The notes under the pieces are model-generated. The model did no database searches and was not told the DNA's origin. It worked only from the letters and a program-made list of their open reading frames with translations. This document shows positions 17,597 through 26,143 of a DNA stretch of 64,000 nucleotides, piece by piece (the first letter of the stretch is position 1; each line of letters opens with the position of its first letter). The DNA lies in NCBI GenBank assembly GCA_035652335.1, contig DASRDZ010000030.1:1-64000 (forward strand). Reading direction: 5' to 3'. The translations under genes and the position numbers were made by a program. The DNA comes from DASRDZ01 sp035652335 (lineage in GTDB: Bacteria > Chloroflexota > Dormibacteria > Aeolococcales > Aeolococcaceae).

Positions 17597-18901
17597 ATGC
17601 CTAGCGCCACCCTGGGGGGCATCGACGACACCCTGGTGCTGCGCGCCCAGGCCGGTGATCCCCAGGCGGTGTCCGACCTGGTCGCGGCGACGCGGCCCAT
17701 GCTGCAGCGGTTCGCTCGCCGCTTCTTCCCCGACCCGGCCCGCGCCGAGGACATGGCCCAGACGGCGCTGATGAAGGCCTTCGCCCGCATGGGCGACCTG
17801 CGCTCCCCCGAGGCCTTCCAGACCTGGCTGCTGCGCATCGCCCGCAACGAGTGCCTCAACGAGCTGACCCGCTCGCGGGTCGCCCAGATCCCCATGTCGA
17901 CCCTGGAGGACCAGGGCGGCGCGCTGGAGGCGCCCGCCGGTGGCGCCGACGACCCCGAGGAGATGCTGGTTCGCAACCAGATGCAGGACCTGGTCCGCCG
18001 GGTCACCGCCACCCTCCCCGAGCACTACCGCCAGACGCTCACCATGCGCGCCCTCGAGGACCGCACCTACGAGGAGATCAGCGAGGCGCTCGACATCCCG
18101 GTGACCGTGGCCCGCCTGTGGTACTGCCGGGCCCGCAAGCGCTTCCGCACCGCCTTCATCCAGACCCTGGTGGCCCGCCGCGACGTCAGCGACGAGTGCC
18201 AGGAGATGGGCGCCCTGATCGCCGAGATGATCGAGGGCACCCTGGCGCGCAACCGCCGCGACCACGTCCAGGCGCACCTCGTCGACTGCGCCGCCTGCCG
18301 GCAGACCGAGGACGAGCTGCGCAACACCGCCTTCCGCGCCCCCGCCCGGCTCACCCTGCTGGCCCTGGGCCTGGCCCGGCTGCCCCTGCACCTGCGCCGC
18401 GGCGTCGCCAGCCTCGGCTCACGCTCACAGCAGCTGGCGGGCGAGATCGCCCTGGGCGCCGGCGCCACCGTGGTGCTGGTCACCGGCAGCGGGCTCGGCG
18501 GCTTCGGCAGCGCGCCGACCATCGTCCACGCGGAGACCCTGCCCGGCGTGAGCGCCGCCGTCGACGCGGCGGGCGGTCCCGCCACCGCGCTGGCCACGCC
18601 CCGGGTCGACGCGGTGCGCGACTGGAGCCACGCCAACGCCGGCGACCCCTCCGCTCCCGCCACGCTGATGGTCGCCATCCTGGCGCCGAGCGCCGCAGAG
18701 CTGGTTCCCCCGATGTCGGCCTCGACCGGTCCCTCGCTGCCGGTGACCACGCCCGGGCGGCCCAGCCTTGGTGATCCCGGCCAGCTCGGCCGCTCGCTGC
18801 CCCAGCCCTCGACCCAGGCGGTGGTGGCCACGGTGCTCGCCGCCGGCCCGCCCGCGCTGCCGGTGCCTCGCACTCCCGCGCTGACCGTCATCAGCCAGTA
18901 G
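17597..18901 (+). CDS. ECF sigma factor fused to zinc-finger/membrane tail
   Basis: 434 residues. Residues 1-95 are sigma region 2 (RFARRFFPDPARAEDMAQTA, then LRSPEAFQTWLLRIARNEC). Residues 125-180 are region 4 (LPEHYRQTLTMRALEDRTYE, then EISEALDIPVTVARLWYCRA). About residues 200-235 carry an anti-sigma-type zinc finger with H-x3-C-x2-C (AHLVDCAACRQ). A weak hydrophobic segment (about 290-310) and a Pro/Ala/Thr-rich tail of 120 residues follow. ECF factors are normally under 220 residues with the finger on a separate anti-sigma protein, so this is a natural fusion that may regulate itself. No separate anti-sigma gene is adjacent. Confidence 0.85.
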   Translation: MPSATLGGIDDTLVLRAQAGDPQAVSDLVAATRPMLQRFARRFFPDPARAEDMAQTALMKAFARMGDLRSPEAFQTWLLRIARNECLNELTRSRVAQIPMSTLEDQGGALEAPAGGADDPEEMLVRNQMQDLVRRVTATLPEHYRQTLTMRALEDRTYEEISEALDIPVTVARLWYCRARKRFRTAFIQTLVARRDVSDECQEMGALIAEMIEGTLARNRRDHVQAHLVDCAACRQTEDELRNTAFRAPARLTLLALGLARLPLHLRRGVASLGSRSQQLAGEIALGAGATVVLVTGSGLGGFGSAPTIVHAETLPGVSAAVDAAGGPATALATPRVDAVRDWSHANAGDPSAPATLMVAILAPSAAELVPPMSASTGPSLPVTTPGRPSLGDPGQLGRSLPQPSTQAVVATVLAAGPPALPVPRTPALTVISQ

Positions 18902-18913
18902 GCCGCACCGAGC

Positions 18914-20209
18914 TCAGACCGGGTCGGGCGCCTGCCCCAGCAGTCGGAGCACGTCCCCGGCGAGGTAGAGCGAGCCGCAGACGAGCACCGCGCCGTTGCG
19001 CCCCGCCAGCAGCCGCGCCGCCTGCAGGGCGTCGGGAAGCGAGCTGATCGCCCGCGATCCCGGACCCCACTGCCGGGCCAGCTCGATCGCGGACATGGCC
19101 CGCGGCGTGCCCATCTGGGTGAAGACGGGCGGCGCCCCGAGCGGGCGAAGCAGCTCGAGCATGGCGGGGACGTCCTTGTCGACCATGGCGCCGAAGAGGA
19201 TGGCCAGCGGGCGGCCCTCGGTGAGCTCCCGGACGGCGGGGATGATCGCCTGCAGCGCCGCGGGGTTGTGGCCGCCGTCGAGGAGGAGGGTGGGCGTGCC
19301 CGGGAGCCACTGCAGCCGCGCCGGCCAGCTGACCCGCGCCATCCCGTCGCGCACGGCCTCGTCGGGGATGGCGACCCCCCTCTCGCGGAGCGCCAGCACG
19401 ATCCCCAAGGCGACGCCGGCATTGGCGGCCTGGAACACGCCGGGGAGCGGAAGCTGCAGGGTCGCCTGCAGCCCGGGCGCCTCGACACGGACCTCGGTGC
19501 CGCCGCGCCCCAGGCTGCGCCCCTCGGCGCGGATGTCCTCGCCGACCACGCGCAGGCTGCGCACGCCCACCGTCTGCGCCTGGCGCCGCACCACCTCCAG
19601 CGCCTCACCGCCGGCGCCGGTGACCACGTCGTTGCCCGGCTTGAGGATGCCCGCCTTCTCGGCGGCGATCTGGGGCACGGTGTCGCCGAGATACTGCATG
19701 TGGTCCAGGGCCACGTTGGTGATGGCGGCGACGCCGAGGTCGAGGACGTTGGTGCTGTCGAGCCGCCCGCCCAGCCCCACCTCGCAGACCACCACGTCCG
19801 GCCGGCGCTCGGCCGCGGCGAGGATGCCCAGCGCGGTGAGGATCTCGAACTGCGTGGGCGCACCCGCGACGGGCTCGACGGCCTCGACCGCCGGCTGCAG
19901 CCGCTCCACCAGGGCCGCCCACGTCGCCTCGGCGATCAGCTGGCCGTCGATCACCACCCGCTCGCGGTAGGAGCAGAGGTGGGGCTTCACCAGCAGCACC
20001 GAGGACAGCCCCGCCTGGCGCACCACCGCGTCGACCATGGCGCAGACCGAGCCCTTGCCGTTGGTGCCGGCGACGAGCACGCCGCGCAGCCCCTGCTCGG
20101 GATGGCCGAGGGCGTCGAGCAGCGCGGCGATGCGGTCCAGGCCCGCCTTGATGCCGCGGTTGCCGGTGCCGATCAGCCAGTCGAGGGAGTCGCGGTAGGT
20201 CAGCGCCAT
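18914..20209 (-). CDS. folC: folylpolyglutamate/dihydrofolate synthase
   Basis: 431 residues, full length. It shows the ATP-binding loop VAGTNGKGSVCAMVD (about 44-58), the Mur-ligase family segments VCEVGLGGRLDSTN and NVALDHMQYLG, KAGILKPG, and the C-terminal LLLDGGHNPAALQ. It adds glutamate to dihydropteroate and/or extends folate polyglutamate tails, trapping folates in the cell. It is convergent with the sigma gene (12-nt gap) and lies 6 nt downstream of the mop gene, in the same direction as folD and folB further on. Confidence 0.94.
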   Translation of the reverse strand: MALTYRDSLDWLIGTGNRGIKAGLDRIAALLDALGHPEQGLRGVLVAGTNGKGSVCAMVDAVVRQAGLSSVLLVKPHLCSYRERVVIDGQLIAEATWAALVERLQPAVEAVEPVAGAPTQFEILTALGILAAAERRPDVVVCEVGLGGRLDSTNVLDLGVAAITNVALDHMQYLGDTVPQIAAEKAGILKPGNDVVTGAGGEALEVVRRQAQTVGVRSLRVVGEDIRAEGRSLGRGGTEVRVEAPGLQATLQLPLPGVFQAANAGVALGIVLALRERGVAIPDEAVRDGMARVSWPARLQWLPGTPTLLLDGGHNPAALQAIIPAVRELTEGRPLAILFGAMVDKDVPAMLELLRPLGAPPVFTQMGTPRAMSAIELARQWGPGSRAISSLPDALQAARLLAGRNGAVLVCGSLYLAGDVLRLLGQAPDPV

Positions 20210-20215
20210 CGCGTC

Positions 20216-20443
20216 TCAGCCCGCGTTCTGGCCATCCTCGTCACGAACTACCATCACGCTGGTGGCCTTGACGAGCGCGCTGACGCGCATGCCGACCTGG
20301 AGGTGCATCTCGGTGGCCGCCTCGGCGCTGATCAGCGCGACCACGTGGTTGTCGCCGACCTGGATGTCGACCCGGGCCATCAGCCCCTCGATGCGCACGT
20401 CGCGGACCACACCGGGAAGACGGTTGCGCGCACTGGTCTGCAT
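20216..20443 (-). CDS. mop: molybdopterin-binding (Mop/TOBE) protein
   Basis: 75 residues, a single TOBE/Mop domain: SARNRLPGVVRDVRIEGLMA, then VDIQVGDNHVVALIS and MRVSALVKATSVMVV. Such proteins bind molybdate or tungstate in oligomers and buffer the oxyanion. Its ATG overlaps the stop of the HTH gene upstream (TGATG), placing it last in the mod operon modA-modB-modC-HTH-mop. Confidence 0.87.
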   Translation of the reverse strand: MQTSARNRLPGVVRDVRIEGLMARVDIQVGDNHVVALISAEAATEMHLQVGMRVSALVKATSVMVVRDEDGQNAG

Positions 20444-20781
20444 CAGCGTTCCTCGTGTCGGGTGGCCCGGCGGTGCAGGCGCACCGCGACGGCGAGCAGC
20501 AGCCGCTGCTCGGGATCGTCGAGGCTGCGCCCACTGATCTCCTCGATGCGAGCGCGACGATAGAGCACGGAGTTGCGCAGGAGGAAGAGCCGGCGGGCGG
20601 CCCGCGAGGCGCTCCAGCCGGAGCCGGCGAGCACCTCGACGGTGCGGACCAGGTCGCCGTGGTGGCGGGCGTCGTAGTCGAGCAGCGAGCCGAGCACGGC
20701 GCGGACCATCTCCTCGGCGCCCGGGCTGCGGGCCAGGCCGGCGTCCAGCCACTCGAGCCAGCGCTGCGCGTCGCCGCTCAC
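20443..20781 (-). CDS. PucR-type helix-turn-helix regulator
   Basis: 112 residues from GTG 20781, which overlaps the modC stop (GTGA). Residues 45-112 match the C-terminal helix-turn-helix of PucR-family activators: LVRTVEVLAGSGWSASRAAR, FLLRNSVLYRRARIEEISG, then LDDPEQRLLLAVAVRL. The large N-terminal sensory region of PucR is absent, so this is a DNA-binding-only version. Its position inside the mod operon suggests it regulates molybdate uptake, replacing ModE; this is inference. Confidence 0.8.
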   Translation of the reverse strand: MSGDAQRWLEWLDAGLARSPGAEEMVRAVLGSLLDYDARHHGDLVRTVEVLAGSGWSASRAARRLFLLRNSVLYRRARIEEISGRSLDDPEQRLLLAVAVRLHRRATRHEER

Positions 20782-21857
20782 GCGAAGACCCGGGCGGCGG
20801 TGGCCTTGAAGCTGGCCCACACCGGAGCTCCCGTCGAGATGCCGAGCTGGGCCGCGGCGCGGGCGGTGATCTCCACCACCAGAGCGGGGTCGGAGTCGAG
20901 CGTCACCCGCAGCGGGCCGCCGACGTCGACCACACCGGCGACGCGCGCCTGGGCGACGTTCTGGGCGCTGCCCTCGGGGTGCTCGCGGTGCAGGGTGACG
21001 TCGCGCGGGTCGACCAGCACGTAGGCCGGCCGGCCCAGGCTCGGCGGCTCCTGGGGGTCGGCGACGGCCCGCAGCTCCAGGGCGCCGGTGCGGACCGTCC
21101 AGACCTCGCCGTCGCGATCGGAGGCGGTGCCGGGCAGCCAGTTCTGGCCCATCAGCGCAGCCACCGGCGCGGAGCGCGGGCGCTGGGCCAGCTCGGCGGG
21201 GGCGCCCTCCTGGACCACGTGCCCGTCCTCCAGCACCACGGCGTGGGCGGCCAGCTCCAGGGCGTCGCGGGCGTCGTGGGTCACCAGCACGGTGCAGGCG
21301 CTGCGCTCGCGCAGCAGGTCGCGCAGGCTGCCGCGCACGGTGGCGCGCGAGGCGGCATCGAGGGCGGAGAGCGGTTCGTCGAGGAGCAGGAGGGTGGGGT
21401 CGAGGACGGTGGCCCTGGCCAGGGCGACGCGCTGCCGCTCGCCGCCACTCAGCGCCTCGGTGCGCCGCCCGGCGAGGGGGACCAGCCCGTAGCGCTCCAG
21501 GGCGTCGCCGGTCCGCCGGTGCTGCTCGGCCCGGGGCAGGCGGGCCGCGCGCAGCCCGTAGGCGACGTTCTGCTCGACGTCGAGATGGGGGAAGAGCACG
21601 CCCTGCTGGGGGACGACGCCGACGGCACGGCGGTGGGCGGGGCGGTCGATGCGCCGCTCGCTGTCGAACCAGACCTCGCCGTCGACGTCGATGCGGCCGC
21701 GGTCGGGCGTGTGCAGGCCTGCCAGGCAGCGCAGCAGGGTGGTCTTGCCGGCGGCGTTGGCGCCGATCAGGGCGACGGGCCGGCCCGGCTCGGCGCTCAG
21801 CGCGGCGTCGAGCTGCAGCGTGCCCGCGTGCGCGGCGAGGCTGGCGGCGAGGCCCAC
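20778..21857 (-). CDS. modC: molybdate ABC transporter ATP-binding protein
   Basis: 359 residues from GTG 21857. ABC motifs: Walker A GANAAGKTT, signature LSGGERQRVALARA, Walker B LLLLDEPLSALD, and the switch His in VLVTHDARDA. A C-terminal TOBE/Mop region (about 285-355) is the part that distinguishes ModC from other importer ATPases. It energises molybdate import with ModB. It begins 4 nt after the modB stop and overlaps the regulator gene by 4 nt. Confidence 0.92.
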   Translation of the reverse strand: MGLAASLAAHAGTLQLDAALSAEPGRPVALIGANAAGKTTLLRCLAGLHTPDRGRIDVDGEVWFDSERRIDRPAHRRAVGVVPQQGVLFPHLDVEQNVAYGLRAARLPRAEQHRRTGDALERYGLVPLAGRRTEALSGGERQRVALARATVLDPTLLLLDEPLSALDAASRATVRGSLRDLLRERSACTVLVTHDARDALELAAHAVVLEDGHVVQEGAPAELAQRPRSAPVAALMGQNWLPGTASDRDGEVWTVRTGALELRAVADPQEPPSLGRPAYVLVDPRDVTLHREHPEGSAQNVAQARVAGVVDVGGPLRVTLDSDPALVVEITARAAAQLGISTGAPVWASFKATAARVFA

Positions 21858-21861
21858 CGGG

Positions 21862-22686
21862 TCATCCCGTGGCGCGGGCCAGGCGCAGCCCGCGGACGCC
21901 GAGCAGCAGGGCGAAGCTCACGACGGCAAGTATGACCGCGAGCGCGACGGCGCCATCCGGGTCGCGCTCGAAGGCGACGTAGATGGCGGTGGGCATGGTC
22001 TGGGTGCGGCCCTGCAGGTTGCCGGCCACGGTGATGGTGGCGCCGAACTCGCCGAGGGCACGCGCGCCGCTCAGCACCACGCCGTAGACGACGGCCGGGC
22101 GGATCAACGGCAGGGTCACGGTGCGGAAGACGTGCCAGGGCCCCGCTCGCAGGGTGCTGGCCACCTCCTCGACGCTGCGGTCGACGCCGCTCAGCCCGGC
22201 GGCCACGGCGTACACGTAGAAGGGCCCGGCGACGAAGCACTGGGCGAGGACCACCGCCGACTCGGTGAGGGGGACGTGGGCGCCGAGGGGCCGCAGCGCC
22301 TGTCCGAGCGGGCCGCCGGGACTGAACGCGAGCAGCAGGGCAAGGCCCGCCACCACCGGGGGGAGCACCAGCGGCAGGCCGACCAGCGCGTCGAGCACGG
22401 CGCGCCCGGGGAAGCGCCCGCGCGCCAGGGCGGTGGCCAGCGGCGTGCCGACGAGCACGACGACGGCCACGCTGACGGCCGTGGTGACCAGGCTGACCCG
22501 CAGCGCGTCGAGGACGACGGGGTCGGTGACGGCGGCGCGCAGCGCCCCGGGTGAGGTGTGCGTCACCAGGACGATGAGCGGGATGGCGACGAAGGCCGCC
22601 GCGACGGCGCAGGCGAGTGCGACGGCGAGGCGCACGGGGGTGAGGCGCGGGAGGAGGGCGCGCGCGCCGGGGCCTGCGGCGCTCAT
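21862..22686 (-). CDS. modB: molybdate ABC transporter permease
   Basis: 274 residues with about six membrane segments, and the inner-membrane permease EAA-type loop near residues 175-200 (EEVASTLRAGPWHVFRTVTL, then PLIRP) that docks on ModC. GARALGEFGATITVAG is typical of ModB/CysT-type permeases. It forms the transmembrane channel of the molybdate importer. It overlaps modA by 4 nt. Confidence 0.92.
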   Translation of the reverse strand: MSAAGPGARALLPRLTPVRLAVALACAVAAAFVAIPLIVLVTHTSPGALRAAVTDPVVLDALRVSLVTTAVSVAVVVLVGTPLATALARGRFPGRAVLDALVGLPLVLPPVVAGLALLLAFSPGGPLGQALRPLGAHVPLTESAVVLAQCFVAGPFYVYAVAAGLSGVDRSVEEVASTLRAGPWHVFRTVTLPLIRPAVVYGVVLSGARALGEFGATITVAGNLQGRTQTMPTAIYVAFERDPDGAVALAVILAVVSFALLLGVRGLRLARATG

Positions 22687-23531
22687 GGCGACGGTGTCGC
22701 CGGCGCGCCTCCAAGCGGCTGGGCGGTCGGCGCGGGACCGCCGAAGCCGGCTGCGGCAAGGATCGACTGCCCCTGCGCCGAGAGGAGGAACGTGACGAAG
22801 AGGGCTGCGGCCTCCGCCTGGCGGGACTGGCTGGTGGCGGCGACCAGGTACTGGGTGGGCGGCTGGTCGCGCTGGGCGATGGGGATGGCGGTGATGCGCG
22901 AGTCCGCCCTGGCGTCGGTGGCGTAGACGATGCCGGCGTCGACGACACCCGCGGCGACGTCGGCGACGACGGTCTCGACGTCGGTCGGCCGGGTGGCCAC
23001 GTTGGCCAGGGCCGCCCTTGCGAAGCCCGCGGGCACGTCGTGGTTCGACTCGGCGACGGCGAAGGCCTGCTCGGCGTAGCTCCCTGCCGGCACCGACCTG
23101 TCGGCGATGGAGAGCCTGACGCCGCCGCGCGCGAGATCGGCCAGGCCGGCGATGTGCCCGGGGTTGCCCGGCGGGACGGCGATGACCAGCCTGTTGGTGG
23201 CCAGCTCGTGCGGCGTGGCGACCAGCGACCGGCTCCGCGCCGTCGCCATGTGGGCGCTGTCGGCGGAGACGAAGACGTCGGCGAGGGTGCCGTCGGCCTC
23301 CAGCTTGGTGAGCAGTGACTGGGTGCCCTCGTAGTCACCGGCGACCGAGATTCCCGGATGCGCCTTCTCGAAGCTGCTGATCTCCTCGGGCATCACCTTG
23401 GCCAGACTGGCCGCGGCGAACAGCGTGATGGAGCCGCTCGCCTGCGAGGAGGAGCCTCCGCCCGCGGCGGTGCCGCCGCCGCAGGCGGCGAGCAGCAGGC
23501 ACGGCACGACGGCGGCTCGGCGCAGCGGCAC
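22683..23531 (-). CDS. modA: molybdate-binding lipoprotein
   Basis: 282 residues from GTG 23531. The N-terminus is a lipoprotein signal peptide with lipobox LAAC (Cys17). The mature protein begins with the ModA signature ITLFAAASLAKVMPE and continues with DVFVSADSAHM, NRLVIAVPPGNPG and GIVYATDARA. It captures molybdate or tungstate outside the membrane for ModBC. It is the first gene of the operon; the promoter was not resolved in the 86 bp before folD. Confidence 0.92.
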   Translation of the reverse strand: MPLRRAAVVPCLLLAACGGGTAAGGGSSSQASGSITLFAAASLAKVMPEEISSFEKAHPGISVAGDYEGTQSLLTKLEADGTLADVFVSADSAHMATARSRSLVATPHELATNRLVIAVPPGNPGHIAGLADLARGGVRLSIADRSVPAGSYAEQAFAVAESNHDVPAGFARAALANVATRPTDVETVVADVAAGVVDAGIVYATDARADSRITAIPIAQRDQPPTQYLVAATSQSRQAEAAALFVTFLLSAQGQSILAAAGFGGPAPTAQPLGGAPATPSP

Positions 23532-23617
23532 AGCCCGCGGACTCTCGCATGCGCGTCACGCCCACGGCTATGGGCGAAACGCCAAGAGTGGCGCCAGGCC
23601 GCGGCGCCTGCGAGGGT

Positions 23618-24493
23618 TCAGGCCGAGGTCGGCACGAACTCCGGAGCCCGCCGGCCGCGGGCCAGGTCGACGGTGTTGCGCATCAGCATGGCCACCGTCA
23701 TCGGCCCGACGCCGCCGGGCACCGGCGTCAGCCAGCCGGCGACGGGCTCGACCGACGCGCGGTTGACGTCCCCGACGATGCGACCGTCGACGCGGTTGAT
23801 GCCGACGTCGAGGACGCAGGCGCCCGGCTTGACGTGGGAGGCGTCCACGAAGCCGGGGCGGCCCAGCGCGGCGACGAGGATGTCCGCCTCGCGGCAGACG
23901 GCGGGGAGGTCGCGCGTCCGCGAGTGGCAGACGGTGACCGTGGCGTCGGCGTTGGTGAGCAGCGCCGCGATCGGACGCCCGACGAGGTTGCTGCGGCCGA
24001 TCACCACGGCACGGGCGCCGCGCACGGGGACGTCGTAGCGGCGGAGCAGCTCCATGCACCCCGCGGGTGTGCAGGGCGCGACATGGGGACGCCCCTGGGT
24101 GAGCAGCCCGAAGTTGAACGGATGCAGGCCGTCGACGTCCTTCTCCGGGGCGATGGTGTTGAGGACCGCGCCGGCGTCGATCTGCCTGGCGAGGGGGAGC
24201 TGCACCAGCATGGCGTCGACGTCGTCGTCCGCGTTGAGCTGCTGCACCAGGGCGACGATCTGCTCGGTGGTGCTGTCCAGCGGCGGAGTGTGCACCGTGC
24301 CTCGCATCGCCAGGCGCCCCGCCATGCGCTCCTTGCTGCGCACGTACGACTCCGAGGCGGGGTCGTCGTTGCAGAGGACGACGTCGAGGCGCGGCGAGCG
24401 CATGCCGGCGGCGACCATCGCCTCGGCGTCGCGACGGACCTCCTCGCGCACCGCCGCGGCCACCGCGGTGCCGTCGATGATGGTGGCGCTCAT
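23618..24493 (-). CDS. folD: methylenetetrahydrofolate dehydrogenase/cyclohydrolase
   Basis: 291 residues, normal for the bifunctional enzyme. Visible are the catalytic Tyr/Lys region SESYVRSKERMAG, VQLPLARQID, PEKDVDGLHPFN, the NADP motif VVIGRSNLVGRP and TPVPGGVGPMTVAML. It interconverts 5,10-methylene-, methenyl- and 10-formyl-THF for one-carbon metabolism. Its ATG overlaps the stop of larC by 4 nt (ATGA), so folB-larC-folD form a tightly packed transcription unit. Confidence 0.95.
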   Translation of the reverse strand: MSATIIDGTAVAAAVREEVRRDAEAMVAAGMRSPRLDVVLCNDDPASESYVRSKERMAGRLAMRGTVHTPPLDSTTEQIVALVQQLNADDDVDAMLVQLPLARQIDAGAVLNTIAPEKDVDGLHPFNFGLLTQGRPHVAPCTPAGCMELLRRYDVPVRGARAVVIGRSNLVGRPIAALLTNADATVTVCHSRTRDLPAVCREADILVAALGRPGFVDASHVKPGACVLDVGINRVDGRIVGDVNRASVEPVAGWLTPVPGGVGPMTVAMLMRNTVDLARGRRAPEFVPTSA

Positions 24494-25653
24494 GTCAGGT
24501 CCTCCGTGAAGGCGGCGCGGGCGGCGGCGGTGATGGTGTCGATGACCCGGTGCAGGGGCATCCCGGTGCGGTCGGCCACGGCGCGGCAGTCGTCCAGCTC
24601 GGGGCGCGCGTCGACGACGCGGTCGCGCAGGCGCTTGCGCTTCACCCGGACCATGCCGAGCGGCGACTCGAAGTCGACGACGTCGCGCTGCGCCACCATG
24701 CGCAGCGTCTCGGTGCGGCGCACGCCGAGGGTCGGCGCCGTCTCCAGCAGCAGTGTCGCCAGGGCGACGTCGCTGCCCGGCGGAGCCAGGACGTGCAGCA
24801 CGCTGCCGGGACGTCCCTTCTTCATGGTGGCGGGGACGACCCAGGCGTCGAGGGCGCCGGCGGCGAGGCAGCGCTGCATCACGTCGGCGACGACGACCGG
24901 CGAGGCGTCGTCGATGTTGGTGCGCAGCTCGGTGCAGACGTCGTCGAACTCCAGCGGCGCGTCGTCCGCGGCGCCGACGGCGTCGCCGATCCAGACGCGC
25001 GCGATGTTGGGCCGTCGCGGATCGTCACGGGTGCCGGCGCCGTGACCGATGCTGCGCAGCCGCAGCGGCGGTGCACCCGGCGTGCCGAGGGTGGTCAGCA
25101 GCGCTGCGGCCGTCGGGGTCACGTGCTCGACGCCGTCGACCGCGGGCAGCAGCGTGGCACCGGCGGTGGCCAGCATCGCCAGCGTGCTCGGTGCGGGAAG
25201 GGGGATCTCGCCGTGCTCGGTCTCCACCGTGCCCTGCCCCGCGGGCAGCGGGCCGAAGCGCACGTGGTCGACGCCGAGGTGGTCGAGCGCGGCGCAGACG
25301 CCGACGACGTCGACCAGCGTGTCGGCGGCGCTCAGCTCGTGGAGGTGGACGTGGTCGGGGCTGACGCCGTGGAGCTGGGCCTCCACCACGCCGAGGTTGA
25401 CGAGCGTGAAGGTCGCGTTGGCGCGCACCCGGACGGGGAGCAGGGAGTCGTTGAGGGCGCTGATGCAGGCGTCGAGGTCGCGCTCCACCAGGGCCGCGCC
25501 GGGCACCGCCTCGATGCGCAGGTGCAGGGCGCGCAGGCCGGCGCGAGAGACGTCCTCGGTGTCGATGCGCACGTCGTCGACGCCGCAGGCGTGCACCGCC
25601 TCGCGCACCACCTCCAGCGGACAGCCGGCGTCGAGCAGGGCGGCGAGAAGCAT
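24490..25653 (-). CDS. larC: nickel-pincer cofactor protein LarC, start uncertain
   Basis: 387 residues from ATG 25653. LarC family features include LHLHELSAADTLVDVVG, GQGTVETEHGEIPLPAPSTL, and the C-terminal domain with TMKKGRPGSVLHVL. LarC inserts nickel into the pyridinium-bisthiocarboxylate cofactor of lactate racemase and related enzymes. Homologues begin about 17 residues earlier with a D-C-x-x-G-x-x-G-D-M motif. That motif is encoded here (VAVFDCVNGAAGDM, 25692-25651), but no ATG, GTG or TTG lies between it and the in-frame TGA of folB at 25704-25702. The real start is therefore non-canonical or the sequence has an error. No larA, larB or larE is in the window. Confidence 0.85.
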   Translation of the reverse strand: MLLAALLDAGCPLEVVREAVHACGVDDVRIDTEDVSRAGLRALHLRIEAVPGAALVERDLDACISALNDSLLPVRVRANATFTLVNLGVVEAQLHGVSPDHVHLHELSAADTLVDVVGVCAALDHLGVDHVRFGPLPAGQGTVETEHGEIPLPAPSTLAMLATAGATLLPAVDGVEHVTPTAAALLTTLGTPGAPPLRLRSIGHGAGTRDDPRRPNIARVWIGDAVGAADDAPLEFDDVCTELRTNIDDASPVVVADVMQRCLAAGALDAWVVPATMKKGRPGSVLHVLAPPGSDVALATLLLETAPTLGVRRTETLRMVAQRDVVDFESPLGMVRVKRKRLRDRVVDARPELDDCRAVADRTGMPLHRVIDTITAAARAAFTEDLT

Positions 25654-25701
25654 GTCGCCCGCCGCACCGTTGACGCAGTCGAAGACGGCGACCGCCGCGG
25701 C

Positions 25702-26091
25702 TCAGCCCTCCCCGCGCCCGCGCTCGACCTCGACGGCGAAGCGCTGGAACGAGCCGCGCACGGGCGGCTGCTTGGCGACGCGGACGCGGACGCTGCCGGC
25801 GCGCGAGTGCTCGCGGAGCAGCGCCTGGGCGATCGCCTCGGCGAGGGCTTCGAGCAGCCGGAACTGACGGTTCTCGACGAGGTCGCGGACCACCTGGAAG
25901 CAGCGGACGTAGTCGATGGTGTCGTCGATGGAGTCGCTGCGGCCGGCGCTTCGCAGGTCGGCGAGCAGCTCGACGTCGACGCTGTAGCGGCCACCCAGGG
26001 ACCGCTCCGCCTCGATGTCGCCGTGGAAGCCGTAGAACTCCATGCCCTCGAGGAGCAGGCGATCGGGACGCGGCGACACGGGAACGGTCAT
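25702..26091 (-). CDS. folB: dihydroneopterin aldolase
   Basis: 129 residues. It has the FolB fold signature LLLEGMEFYGFHGDIEAER, TIDYVRCFQVV, the catalytic-region ENRQFRLLEALAEAIA and VRVAKQPPV. It converts dihydroneopterin to 6-hydroxymethyl-dihydropterin and glycolaldehyde in folate synthesis. TACAAT (minus strand, 26099-26104) ends 7 nt before ATG 26091 with no Shine-Dalgarno sequence, so it is a leaderless start and likely the promoter for folB-larC-folD. Its stop is in frame with the larC N-terminal region. Confidence 0.93.
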   Translation of the reverse strand: MTVPVSPRPDRLLLEGMEFYGFHGDIEAERSLGGRYSVDVELLADLRSAGRSDSIDDTIDYVRCFQVVRDLVENRQFRLLEALAEAIAQALLREHSRAGSVRVRVAKQPPVRGSFQRFAVEVERGRGEG

Positions 26092-26143
26092 CGCCCCGAT
26101 TGTAGGGGCCGCACACCCGCGGCCTCGCCGCCGCCGGGAGCGC

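Noticed and set aside
25651..26091. FolB-Sec-LarC fusion read through the folB TGA
   Set aside because: FolB ends at its normal length, no SECIS-like hairpin of the usual form is visible right after the TGA, and a fused aldolase/nickel protein has no biological precedent I know. Kept only as one explanation of the missing larC start.
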